From contig CAZYSK010000006.1 of NCBI GenBank assembly GCA_964649415.1, forward strand, positions 62,001-126,000: a stretch of DNA of 64,000 bases, in the 5' to 3' direction. The notes under the pieces are model-generated. The model ran no database searches. It had not been told where the DNA came from and saw nothing but the letters and a program-made list of their open reading frames with translations. Positions 24,884 to 33,694 of this stretch are shown here, piece after piece; position 1 is the stretch's first letter; every line of letters starts with the position of its first letter. The translations under genes and the position numbers were made by a program. Source of the DNA: CAZYSK01 sp964649415 (GTDB lineage Bacteria > Chloroflexota > Anaerolineae > B4-G1).

Positions 24884-26020
24884 ATGCTGCAAGAACTGAA
24901 ACCTGACGAGTTTGAGAGAGCCCGTGCCCTGTTCCAAGGGTTTGACTACAGTCTCTCCATTCATGCTGCGATTGAGGGCAACAACCCAGGCCGGATATTC
25001 GTCGACGATGCGTACCATCCGCGCACGGCTCTCGCGCTCACCGTCGAAGGGTATCTCCTGGCCGGGGATGATGGCAACCCTGAGACGAACGCAGCACTGC
25101 GTCGCCTGTTCAAGGAGAGGATCTTCACGGGCGAGGTCTTCGTCAACGGAGACTGGTCCATGTCCCTGGCGGTCCACCCCGAGACGTGGGAGGCGAGGTT
25201 GCCTGAGCTTATCCCCACGCACGAAGTCGAGAAGAATGAGCGCTATCACTATGTGTGTCGCGCAGTGAAGTTCGACTGGCACAGCCACGTGCCCGAGGCG
25301 TACGCGGTCCGCCGCGTTGATCGAATCTTTCTGAATGATGCCAAGGTCGTCTTTCCCGATCCGGTGCGCGAATGGATGGACTTCGGCGAAGTATGGTGGA
25401 CAGTGGAGAACTTCCTGTCCAAGGGGGTCAGCTTCGTCGTCCTGCGCGAGCGTGAAGTCGTGGCGTGGTGTACGCCCGACTGCGTGGCAGGTGATCGCAT
25501 AGACGTAGGAGTCATGACGCATCCGGCTCACCGGCGAAGAGGGTTGGCTGCTGTAGCTGTCGCTGCCACGGTCGAGCATTGCCTGAGCCATGGATTCAGC
25601 GCCGTCGGGTGGCACTGTAATGCCAACAACGTCGGCTCGTGGAAGACAGCGGAGAAGGTGGGTTTTGAGCGAGACCGCGAGTACGCATACTACTACTACA
25701 TGGTTGACCCGATCGACCATCTGGCCGAACGGGGGTGGTACTACTACCGGCGTAGAGAGTATGCCAAGACCGTGCAGTACTACCAGCAGGTATTTGCGCT
25801 TCGCGACGAGAACCCGGACTATTACTACCACCTCGCGGCCTCAGCCTGGGCTCTGTTGGGGAATAGGGAACAGGCGCTCAAGTACCTGCTGGCTGCCCTG
25901 GACCACGGATGGACAAACGTCGAATGGACCAGCCAACAGGAGGAGTTCCGCATCTTGCATAGCACTCCCGAGTGGCGTACAATCCTGGCACGGATGAACC
26001 AGGATACGGCGGCGAGATGA
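24884..26020 (+). CDS. GNAT acetyltransferase with C-terminal TPR-like region
   Basis: The 378-residue protein has an acetyl-CoA-binding core in its middle (VGVMTHPAHRRRGLAAVAVA, then WHCNANNVGSWKTAEKVGF), the typical motif A/B arrangement of GNAT enzymes. Residues about 285-375 form two or three TPR-like helical repeats (YAKTVQYYQQVFAL, NREQALKYLLAALDHGW). The N-terminal part may be a second, degenerate GNAT-like domain. The ATG at 24884 is chosen because GGGGAGG lies five bases upstream. The acetylated target is unknown; the TPR part suggests a protein partner. Confidence 0.85.
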   Translation: MLQELKPDEFERARALFQGFDYSLSIHAAIEGNNPGRIFVDDAYHPRTALALTVEGYLLAGDDGNPETNAALRRLFKERIFTGEVFVNGDWSMSLAVHPETWEARLPELIPTHEVEKNERYHYVCRAVKFDWHSHVPEAYAVRRVDRIFLNDAKVVFPDPVREWMDFGEVWWTVENFLSKGVSFVVLREREVVAWCTPDCVAGDRIDVGVMTHPAHRRRGLAAVAVAATVEHCLSHGFSAVGWHCNANNVGSWKTAEKVGFERDREYAYYYYMVDPIDHLAERGWYYYRRREYAKTVQYYQQVFALRDENPDYYYHLAASAWALLGNREQALKYLLAALDHGWTNVEWTSQQEEFRILHSTPEWRTILARMNQDTAAR

Positions 26021-26130
26021 TCTGTGAGCCAATAAGGAGGTGAACCGAAACCAGCCAAGGCACAGAGAAACCCGTCTTGACAATGATACGATATGGTCCC
26101 GTAACACCTAGAAATGAAAGGAGACTCGCA

Positions 26131-27390
26131 ATGTTGCCGCTTGAGCAGGGTTTCGTTCTGGGGATCTCGGCCCAAGAAGCATTCAAGACGATTGAGGCGA
26201 TCAGCTCACAGCCTCGCTACGTGGGCGCTGATGGGGATGAGCAGGCCATCGCATTCATTGCCGGCAAGTTCGCTGAGTATGGCCTGGAAGTGGCCTACGA
26301 CGAGTTCGACGCGTTGGCCTATGAGCCGGTTGAGACGGTATTCAAGATCACGAGCCCGTTCGAGAAATCATTGACCGCCGGTACGATGTTCTTCGGCCCT
26401 GCTTCCGAAGGCGTGCAGGGGGAGCTGGTTTTCGTCGGCAACGGGGAAGAAGCTGACTACGAAGGCAAGGACGTGGCGGGCAAGATCGCGCTGGTTGAGA
26501 CCCGCGCAACGGCCCCCAAAGGCGCGTTGTGGCACGACGTGAACCGGGCCGGCGAAAAGGGCGCGAAAGGGATCGTCTTCGTCCATTTCGAACCCCGGTT
26601 GCAGATCCTGATGCTGGAAACCGGTTGCTATGGCGAGGAGAAGCGATTCAAGGACATGGAGCATCCCATCCCGGCCATCTCCATTCAGGTCGATGAGTGG
26701 CTGGAGACGGTCCGTGAAGCAGCAGGGGCGACCATGGAGGCATTCATCAAGGTCGATGCAATCCAGGAGATGCGCCCCACGCGCAACGTGCGCGGGTTCG
26801 TCCGTGGCACCGAGCTGCCTGAGCAACGGGTCATGATGGTCGCCCACCGCGACGGCGTGTCCTGCCCCGCGGCCAACGACAATGGCTCGGGACAGGCCGT
26901 TATCGTCGAGCTGGCGCGGGCCTTCGCGCAAGCAAAGCCCAAGCGTACGGTGGAGTTCGTCTCCCTGGGAGCCGGCGAGGTACTCGGCTGCTGCGGTGCC
27001 TGGCGCTACGTGGAAATGCACAAGGACGAGTTGGCCAACATCGAGGCGGTGATCAACCTGGATGCCATCGGGTTCGGTGGGCACCTGCGTATCGTGACCG
27101 AGGGCTCCTGGCTGGACTACGGCCCGTTGAAGACGTCCGAGTGGTTGAACGAGGCCATTCGACAGGCGGCGGACGACCTGAACTACCACATGGCGACCAC
27201 GCCCTGCCCGCTGGGGGCCGCCGACGCCACACCGTTCCTGGCCAACGACGTGCCCGCCGCGTGGCTGTGGCGGTTCGACGATCCGTACTGGCACACGCCG
27301 CTAGACGATCCCATGCGCGTCGATCCTAACTCGCTCAAGTACACGGCCGAAATCACCGGCCTGGCCCTGTTGCGCCTGGCCAACAAGTAG
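26131..27390 (+). CDS. M28-family metallopeptidase-like protein with altered active site
   Basis: The 419-residue protein has a PA-domain insert (EADYEGKDVAGKIALVE) within an M28 aminopeptidase fold. Conserved metal-site elements are AHRDG (His239), AANDNGSG (Asp250), NLDAIG and the C-terminal YWHTPLDD. The usual paired glutamates of the AEExGL motif are replaced by GEVLG, leaving a single Glu283, so either the general base or one metal ligand is missing. There is no signal peptide, so it appears cytoplasmic. The ATG at 26131 follows AAAGGAG; an upstream in-frame ATG at 26077 is less likely. Activity may be reduced or changed. Confidence 0.85.
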   Translation: MLPLEQGFVLGISAQEAFKTIEAISSQPRYVGADGDEQAIAFIAGKFAEYGLEVAYDEFDALAYEPVETVFKITSPFEKSLTAGTMFFGPASEGVQGELVFVGNGEEADYEGKDVAGKIALVETRATAPKGALWHDVNRAGEKGAKGIVFVHFEPRLQILMLETGCYGEEKRFKDMEHPIPAISIQVDEWLETVREAAGATMEAFIKVDAIQEMRPTRNVRGFVRGTELPEQRVMMVAHRDGVSCPAANDNGSGQAVIVELARAFAQAKPKRTVEFVSLGAGEVLGCCGAWRYVEMHKDELANIEAVINLDAIGFGGHLRIVTEGSWLDYGPLKTSEWLNEAIRQAADDLNYHMATTPCPLGAADATPFLANDVPAAWLWRFDDPYWHTPLDDPMRVDPNSLKYTAEITGLALLRLANK

Positions 27391-27659
27391 CCCGGCGCTG
27401 CCCACCCGCCGGACCGGACGGATGTCGCCGACCGTAGACGGTCGGTTCATCCGCGGCATCCTTGCCCGCACCGGTGGCATACAAAGGCAGAAATCCCCTC
27501 GCGCTGAGACGCCGGGCCAGGTCGCCAGGTGAATCGGCAGGCGGAGGCGCGAAGTGGGATTTCTGCCAGCAACCCGCGCATCACCCGCCGACCGCGCCGT
27601 GTGCGGTCGGCGGGTGATGCGTGACCGTTTTGTGCTGCCCTTGGCCCTGTCGTGCGCCA
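27391..27659. repeat. Structured intergenic region with nested palindromes
   Basis: No gene is seen. There are several hairpins: a GACCG/CGGTC stem at 27430-27447; a GCGGCATCCTTGCCCGC element near 27452-27468; 12-bp terminal inverted repeats GGCAGAAATCCC (27486-27497) and GGGATTTCTGCC (27556-27567) bounding an 82-bp unit like a tiny MITE; and a very strong 19-bp stem at 27577-27621. Confidence 0.6.
27577..27621 (+). terminator. Strong hairpin, likely terminator
   Basis: A perfect 19-bp stem (CGCATCACCCGCCGACCGC and complement) closes a 7-nt loop and is followed by TGACCGTTTTGTG. It lies about 190 bp after the M28 gene and before the DUF433 promoter, a good position for a terminator insulating the two. 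Confidence 0.6.
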
Positions 27660-27688
27660 TTGTCCTTTGGGTTCAAGTGATGTACAAT
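27660..27688 (+). promoter_or_regulatory. Promoter of the DUF433 gene
   Basis: TTGTCC (27660-27665) and TACAAT (27683-27688) are separated by 17 bp, and the ATG follows 29 bp after the -10 box. Confidence 0.6.
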
Positions 27689-27717
27689 ACGGCCATCCGA
27701 CTTTGGTGAGGTGGTCT

Positions 27718-27951
27718 ATGATCGAGCGAATTGCAGTCAATCCCAAGATACATTTCGGGAAACACTGCATAGCAGGTACACGTATCACGGTGCAAAGTGT
27801 TCTTGAGTTGTTCAGCGAAGGCCTTTCCTTTGACGAGATCATCCAAGACTACCACCCCGATCTTACAGCCGAAGACATTCACGCGTGCATTCGGTATGCT
27901 ATCGCGCTTGTAGCGGCTGAAGATGTTCACCTCGTGGCAGCTCCGGCATGA
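27718..27951 (+). CDS. DUF433 antitoxin-like protein
   Basis: The 77-residue protein matches DUF433, a small helix-turn-helix domain (INPKIHFGK-type opening, AGTRITVQSVLELFSEGLS and EDIHACIRYAIALVA). Such proteins are normally the antitoxin or DNA-binding partner of a DUF5615 PIN-like nuclease encoded immediately downstream. Here the next start codon overlaps the stop (ATGA), but the partner is only an 11-codon vestige. The start is the ATG at 27718, preceded by GGTGAGG. It has its own promoter. Confidence 0.82.
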   Translation: MIERIAVNPKIHFGKHCIAGTRITVQSVLELFSEGLSFDEIIQDYHPDLTAEDIHACIRYAIALVAAEDVHLVAAPA

Positions 27952-27983
27952 GACTCCCGCTAGATCAACTCGAGAGTGATTAG
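27948..27983 (+). pseudogene. Vestigial DUF5615 toxin start
   Basis: An ATG overlapping the antitoxin stop encodes MRLPLDQLESD then TAG. DUF5615 toxins normally begin MRxLLDENLP, so the first eight residues look like a decayed copy. No continuation is seen in other frames up to 28180. Confidence 0.4.
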
Positions 27984-28189
27984 CAGTTCGTTCGCACGCG
28001 CAAATTGGCTTCACGGTCAATCTCTTGCAGACGCGCACCCGCAAAGTCGTCGAACTGCTCGCTAAACCGGATCGCCTTGGCACGCTTTCCTCGTTCCAGA
28101 CACTTCCCACTAACCCTGGTTCTCTATCGTACCCTGTACTATCGAGGAGAGCCGTCTCATCCATATTGACACATTAGGGAGTCATTACA
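27984..28189. other. Intergenic region after the toxin vestige
   Basis: About 200 bp with no recognised gene or strong hairpin. It may contain shuffled remains of the lost toxin. Confidence 0.3.
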
Positions 28190-28753
28190 TTGGACTACTC
28201 GCGCTATTTCTGGCAAGGGAAGAAAGTAAGACTGCGCCCGCTGCGAATAGAGGACGCGGAGCAAGGCTTCATCAACTCCCTGGATAGCCCCTCCAGGCAG
28301 CTCCTTCAGCTCGGGATCGAACTGCCCACCTCCGTGGAACTCCTGAGATCATCCCTGGAGAAGTACGTGGGCTGCAGGGACGCAGATGGCGTCATCCTGT
28401 TCGTCATCGAGAACCACGAGGGAGCCAACGTCGGCGGCATTTCCTTGCACAGCAGGCATCAGAAGAACGGCACCTTCAGCTTCGGGACATTCATCGATCG
28501 AGCACACCGGGGAAAAGGGTATGCTGAAGACGCCCTGCGCATCTTGCTCAGATACGGATTCTGGGAGCAGCGATACCAGAAGTGCAATTCCGCCTGTGTG
28601 CATACGAACGAGGCGTCAATCCGGCTACACAAGAAGCTGGGTTTCGTGGAGGAGGGCCGGCGCAGGAGGCAGAACTTCTTCAACGGCCAATACTACGACG
28701 ACATTCTGTTTGGCCTGACGCGGGAGGAATTCGACGCCCAGGAGAGAGGTTGA
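28190..28753 (+). CDS. GNAT family N-acetyltransferase, RimJ/RimL-like
   Basis: The 187-residue enzyme uses acetyl-CoA to acetylate an amine, shown by the RimJ/L-like layout: VRLRPLRIEDAEQGF near the start, the pyrophosphate loop HRGKGYAEDALRIL and the C-terminal NEASIRLHKKLGFVEEGRRR. The start is a TTG with AGGGAG upstream. It has no operon partner and no signal for localisation, so it is probably cytoplasmic; the substrate is unknown. Confidence 0.88.
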   Translation: MDYSRYFWQGKKVRLRPLRIEDAEQGFINSLDSPSRQLLQLGIELPTSVELLRSSLEKYVGCRDADGVILFVIENHEGANVGGISLHSRHQKNGTFSFGTFIDRAHRGKGYAEDALRILLRYGFWEQRYQKCNSACVHTNEASIRLHKKLGFVEEGRRRRQNFFNGQYYDDILFGLTREEFDAQERG

Positions 28754-28828
28754 TGCGGGTGTCAGGCGTAACTTTGCATAGTATTCAACCGATTACCGCA
28801 AGGTAGTCCACAGACTAGGAAGAGAGAA

Positions 28829-31433
28829 ATGAACACGAAAACCAATTGGAAAAACAGAGAGTCATGGCTTGGTATAGTCTGCGCACTGGTGCTGCTACTG
28901 ATCGCCTTCTTCCCCAAGCTGATCTCGGCTCAGGGAACCGGGCCGGATACGATGAATTACCAGGGGTGGCTGCTAGACAACAACGGTGACCCCCGCAGTA
29001 ATGAAACCCACTGCATGCGCTTTCGCCTTTGTAGCGATAGTGGCTGTGCCGCACCGGTATGGCCCGGCAGCGGCTACGAGTATCATACCGTCACCACCGG
29101 GGACGGCGACTACAAGGGCGGCTTGTTCAACGTGACCCTGGGCAGTGTCAACCCCATGCCGCCCACGTTGATGTTCGACTACGACACCCTCTATCTGGAA
29201 GTTGGCGTATCGGACGCTAGTTCCGGTTGCGATGGGGTAGGAGAGACGTATACGGTGATGGAACCTCGCAGCCAACTGCGATCCAACGCCTACGCCCAAC
29301 GCAGCCGCCGGGTGAACACCGAAGAGAGTGATGATACCTACCTGATCCAGGTCACCAACACCGGCGCTGGAGGGGGTATCTCCGCCCAAACCCGCAGCGC
29401 CAGCGATGATGCCCGGGCGGCCAGTTTCCTGGCGGCGGGTACCACCGGCCAAACCCATGCCGTGTATGCCCAGAATGACAGCACCGGCGATGGCGCCCGG
29501 GCCGGTTTCTTCGATGCCCAGGGGGNNNNNNNNNNNNNNNNNNNNNNNNNNNNNNNNNNNNNNNNNNNNNNNNNNNNNNNNNNNNNNNNNNNNNNNNNNN
29601 NNNNNNNNNNNNNNNNNNNNNNNNNATTCGGGGGCCACCTACGGTGTCTACACCACAATCGACAGCCCGGAAGGCGTCGCCCTCTACGCTACAGGGCCCA
29701 CCACCGGCGTCGTGGGCATCGCGACAGACAACACGCGCGTCACGCGGGGGGTATACGGTCAGGTAGATAGCACCGCCGATGGGGCGGCAAGCGGCTACTT
29801 CCTCGCCGAAGGTACCAGTGGTCAGACGTATGGCCTCTACGCCCAGAATGACAGCACCAGTGCCGGCGCCCGGGCCGGTTTCTTCGATGCCCAGGGGGAT
29901 TCGGGGGCCACCTACGGTGTCTACACCACAATCGACAGCCCGGAAGGCGTCGCTCTCTACGCTACAGGGCCCACCACCGGCGTCGTGGGCATCGCGACAG
30001 ACGATGCGCGCGTCACGCGGGGGGTATACGGTCAGGTAGATAGCACCGCCGATGGGACGGCAGGCGGCTACTTCCTCGCCGAAGGTACCAGCGGCCAAAC
30101 CCATGCCGTGTACGCCCAGAATGATAGCACCAGCAACGGTGCCCGCGCCGGAGAGTTCGTTGCAGCCGGTACCAGCGGCCAAACCCATGCCGTGTACGCC
30201 CAGAATGATAGCACCAGCAACGGTGCCCGCGCCGGGGAGTTCGTCGCTGCCGGTACCAGCGGCCAAACCCATGCCGTGTACGCCCAGAATGACAGCACCA
30301 CCGACGGTGCCCGCGCCGGAGAGTTCGTCGCTGCCGGTGCCAGCGGCCAAACCCATGCCGTGTACGCCCAGAACGACAGCCCCTCGGGGGATGCCGGCTA
30401 CTTTGACAGCGCCGGTGACGGTATCGTTGCCAGAACCGACAGTACTATCGATGACGCCAGAGCCGGGAGCTTCACTGCAGCCGGCACCAGTGGCAAAACG
30501 TGGGGCGTGTTCGCTCGCAATAACAGCACCAGCGATAATGCCCGGGCCGGCGATTTTTGGGCTACTGGCAATAGCGGCGCAACCTACGGCATCTACGTTG
30601 AGAACGAAAGCAGCGGGGACGGGGCGGCCACCGGCTTCTTCTGGGCCAATGCTGACAGCGGCGCAACCAAAGCCGTATGGGCCCTTAATGACAGCAACGG
30701 TGACAATTCCCGTGCCGGTACTTTCCGATCCCGGGGAGAATCTGGCATCACCTACGGGGTCTATGCCGACGTTGATAGCCCGGCAGGCACGGCTGTCTAT
30801 GCCTCGGCACCCGTCAGTGCCGTCGTGGGTATCGCCGGGAACAACTCGCTCGTCACGCGGGGGGTGTACGGTGAGGTAGACAGCACCGGGGATGGGGCGG
30901 CGGCCGGCTACTTCCACGCCAAAGGTGGCAGCGGCGAGACGTACGGCCTCTACGCCCGAAACGACAGTTCCTCGGGCTATGCCGGTTACTTCGACGGTAA
31001 CGTCTACGTGAACGGCACCCTGGCCAAGAGCGCAGGCTCGTTCAAAATCGATCATCCCCTGGACCCGGCCAACCGCTACCTGATGCACTCCTTCGTCGAA
31101 AGCCCCGATATGAAGAACATCTATGACGGGATCGTTCAACTCGACCAGAACGGAGAGGCCTGGGTCCAACTACCCGGCTATTTCCAGGCCCTGAACCGGG
31201 ACTTCCGCTACCAGTTGACGCCTATCGGCGGGCCGGGCCCCGGTCTCTACATTGCCAGCGAAATCGAGGACAACCGCTTCCAGATTGCGGGTGGGGAAGC
31301 CGGCCTTGAGGTCTCCTGGCAAGTGACGGGCATCCGGCAAGACCCCTATGCGGAGGCGTACCCCATCCCGGTCGAGACGATGAAACCGGCGGAAGAGCGC
31401 GGCACATATCTGCATCCCGAGCTGTACGAGTAA
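28829..31433 (+). CDS. Large secreted repeat protein, interrupted by an assembly gap
   Basis: The product starts with a signal-anchor-like segment (LGIVCALVLLLIAFFPKLISAQ), then a domain opening MNYQGWLLDNNGDPRSNE shared with the protein at 31902, then many 28-residue repeats of the type TSGQTHAVYAQNDST plus RAGEFVAAG and related GVYTTIDSPEG units. It ends in a conserved domain (FKIDHPLDPANRYL, SFVESPDMKNIYDG, VSWQVTGIRQDPYAEAYPIP) found at the end of fibre-like bacterial surface proteins. The 100-N gap at 29526-29625 lies in the repeats, and the reading frame shifts across it. I read this as one gene with an unknown number of missing repeats. A beta-helical or fibre-like extracellular protein is likely. 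Confidence 0.8.
29526..29625. other. Assembly gap inside the repeat protein gene
   Basis: Exactly 100 N, the usual placeholder for a gap of unknown size, placed within nearly identical 84-bp coding repeats. The flanking reading frames differ by one base, which shows the placeholder is not the true length. Confidence 0.95.
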
Positions 31434-31444
31434 GGAGGGCGATC

Positions 31445-31786
31445 ATGAAACGAACACGCATCCTGTTAGCAGGTGTGGTTCTGCTGCTGGTTCTGATAGG
31501 GGTGAGTTTGCGGCAGCGGGTTGCGCCGGTGGCAGCTCAGTCTGGCGGCAATTACGACGTAGGGTGGTTTGTCATGGGTAGTGCCGGGGAGCAGTCTGCC
31601 GCCGGGGGTGACTATCAGGTTGGTTTCACGCTGGCTCAGGCCCAGGAGCCAACTGTCAGCACCGATGGCGCAAACTACGCGATAATCGGTGGCTTCTGGC
31701 ACGGCAACGACGTGTCTGCCCCCGGAGGTTCTGTACTCTATCTTCCGATTTATATGGGAGATTTCCAAGCCGGTGGAGGGCGGTAG
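31445..31786 (+). CDS. Small secreted GGxYD protein (cassette 1)
   Basis: The 113-residue product has a signal peptide (ILLAGVVLLLVLIGVSL), a short beta-rich body with GGNYDVGWFVMGS, GGDYQVGFTLAQ and GANYAIIGGFWHG, and a C-terminal VLYLPIYMGDF. It starts 11 bp after the large repeat protein with GGAGGG upstream, so the pair is an operon. The same pairing recurs at 31902-33994. Function unknown; the repeated GG-Y-GGFW pattern is common in predicted Chloroflexota secreted proteins. Confidence 0.75.
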   Translation: MKRTRILLAGVVLLLVLIGVSLRQRVAPVAAQSGGNYDVGWFVMGSAGEQSAAGGDYQVGFTLAQAQEPTVSTDGANYAIIGGFWHGNDVSAPGGSVLYLPIYMGDFQAGGGR

Positions 31787-31901
31787 CTCCGGGTGAAGAG
31801 CATCCCATCGCTAGCGGCGGCGGTGAATGTGCAGTGCAGCATGCCGGCTTGAACAAGCAAGTTGTTCAAGCGTACACCCAACCTACAAAGGAGATACGAC
31901 A

Positions 31902-33680
31902 ATGAAAAGGCATAGATTTCTGGCAGTCCTCGCGATCACCATCGGACCGCTGATTCTGGGAGTGGGCCTGATCCAGGCCCAAGGCCCGGGGGTGCAGGAG
32001 ACGCCCCCTTCCTCAACCAGTCCTGTCGCACAGCAAGCGCAGATCGGCACCGCCTTCACCTATCAGGGACGACTCGACAAGGACGGCCAACCGGTCAGCG
32101 ATGACTGCGAGATGGCCTTCCGGCTGTACGATCAGGCCAGCGGGGGCAGCCCGGTGGGCGCGCCCATCACCACCACGGTGACGATCAGCAACAGCACCTT
32201 CACGGTCGGGCTGGACTTCGGAGCCGGCGCGTTCGACGGTGACGCCCGCTGGATCGAGATCGCGGTCCGGTGTCCCGGCGATGCCGAGCACGTCACGCTG
32301 GCGGGCCGGCAGGAACTGACGCCCGCGCCTTACGCGCTGTATGCGCCCGCGGCGGGCGGCGCCCCGTGGAGCGGATTGATCGGCGTGCCGGCGGGCTTTG
32401 CCGACGGCGTGGACGACGCCACCGCCTACAGCGCCGGCTATGGCCTGTCGCTCGACGGGCAGACGCTGTCCGTCGTGACCGGCACGGTGCAGGCGCGCGT
32501 CAGCGGGGTTTGTCCGGTGGGGAGCACGGTGCGCGCGGTCAACGCCGACGGCACGGTAGAGTGCCAGCCCGACGCGCCGCTCAATCGGAGCACGCCCCCC
32601 ACGGCCAACATCAGCACCACACTGGACAGTGATGGCGACGTTGGCTACGATACCTCGGTGACCATCGGCGCGGACGGGCTGGGCCTGATCAGCTACCAGG
32701 ATGACACCAACGGCGACCTGAAGGTGGCCCACTGCAACGACCTGGCTTGCACCTCCGCCACCCTCTCCTCGCTGGACGGCGACGAGTGCGTTGGCTACTA
32801 TACCTCGGTGACGGTCGGCGCCGATGGGCTGGCGCTGATCGGCTACTATGACGCCACCAATGGCAACTTGAAAGTGGCTCACTGCGACGACGTGGCCTGC
32901 ACGTCTGCCTCCCTCGCCACGCTGGACAACGGTGAGAACGTGGGCTATTACACCTCGATAACCATTGGGGCCGATGGGCTGGGGCTGATCAGCTATCATG
33001 ACTATATCAACGCTGATCTCAAAGTAGCCCACTGCAACGACCTGGCCTGCACCTCTGCCACCCTCGCCACGCTGGACAGCGACGGGCTCGTCGGCTACGA
33101 TACCTCGGTGACGGTTGGTGCCGACGGGCTGGGGCTGATCAGCTACTATGACGAAACGCACGACAGCTTGAAGGTAGCCCACTGCAACGACCTGGCTTGC
33201 ACCTCCGCCACCTGCACCACGCTGGGCAGCGTCGAGGAACTCGGCTATCGCACCTCTGTGACGGTCGGCGCGGACGGGCTGGGGCTGATCAGCTACCAGG
33301 CGGGCTACAACTTTGCTAGAAGTCTGAAGGTGGCCCACTGCAACGACCTGGCCTGCACCTCTGTCGTCAGCGCCACGCTGGACAGCGCCGGGGACGTTGG
33401 CTATTTTGCCTCGGTGACTATCGGCGCCGACGGGCTGGGCCTGATCAGTTACTATGACGCTATAAATTACGATTTGAAGGTGGCCCACTGCAATGACCTG
33501 GCCTGCACCAGCGCTACTCTCACCTCGGTGGACAGTGATGGAAGCGTTGGTGCGTATACCTCTATGACCATCGGGGTCGACGGGCTGGGATTGATCAGCT
33601 ACTATGACGCCACTAACGACGACCTGAAGGTGACCCACTGCGCCAGCCCATTCTGCACGCCGTACTTTCGGCGCCGGTGA
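31902..33680 (+). CDS. Secreted seven-repeat (beta-propeller-like) protein
   Basis: The 592-residue protein has a signal peptide (FLAVLAITIGPLILGVGLIQAQ), the same opening domain as its neighbour (AFTYQGRLDKDGQPVSDD, LTPAPYALYAP) and then seven repeats of about 49 residues. Each repeat has a strand pattern TSVTIGADGLGLISYYD, LKVAHCNDLACTSA and a conserved cysteine pair. Seven units of this size are the right number for a seven-bladed beta-propeller, each blade fixed by a disulfide. The ATG at 31902 follows AAAGGAG; earlier in-frame codons do not encode a signal. It probably mediates surface binding. Confidence 0.83.
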   Translation: MKRHRFLAVLAITIGPLILGVGLIQAQGPGVQETPPSSTSPVAQQAQIGTAFTYQGRLDKDGQPVSDDCEMAFRLYDQASGGSPVGAPITTTVTISNSTFTVGLDFGAGAFDGDARWIEIAVRCPGDAEHVTLAGRQELTPAPYALYAPAAGGAPWSGLIGVPAGFADGVDDATAYSAGYGLSLDGQTLSVVTGTVQARVSGVCPVGSTVRAVNADGTVECQPDAPLNRSTPPTANISTTLDSDGDVGYDTSVTIGADGLGLISYQDDTNGDLKVAHCNDLACTSATLSSLDGDECVGYYTSVTVGADGLALIGYYDATNGNLKVAHCDDVACTSASLATLDNGENVGYYTSITIGADGLGLISYHDYINADLKVAHCNDLACTSATLATLDSDGLVGYDTSVTVGADGLGLISYYDETHDSLKVAHCNDLACTSATCTTLGSVEELGYRTSVTVGADGLGLISYQAGYNFARSLKVAHCNDLACTSVVSATLDSAGDVGYFASVTIGADGLGLISYYDAINYDLKVAHCNDLACTSATLTSVDSDGSVGAYTSMTIGVDGLGLISYYDATNDDLKVTHCASPFCTPYFRRR

Positions 33681-33694
33681 GGAGGTCACACCAG

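Noticed and set aside
29352..31169. Long open frame antisense to the repeat secreted protein
   Set aside because: Its repeats simply mirror the plus-strand repeats; the plus-strand frame has the signal peptide, a conserved C-terminal domain and a ribosome site.
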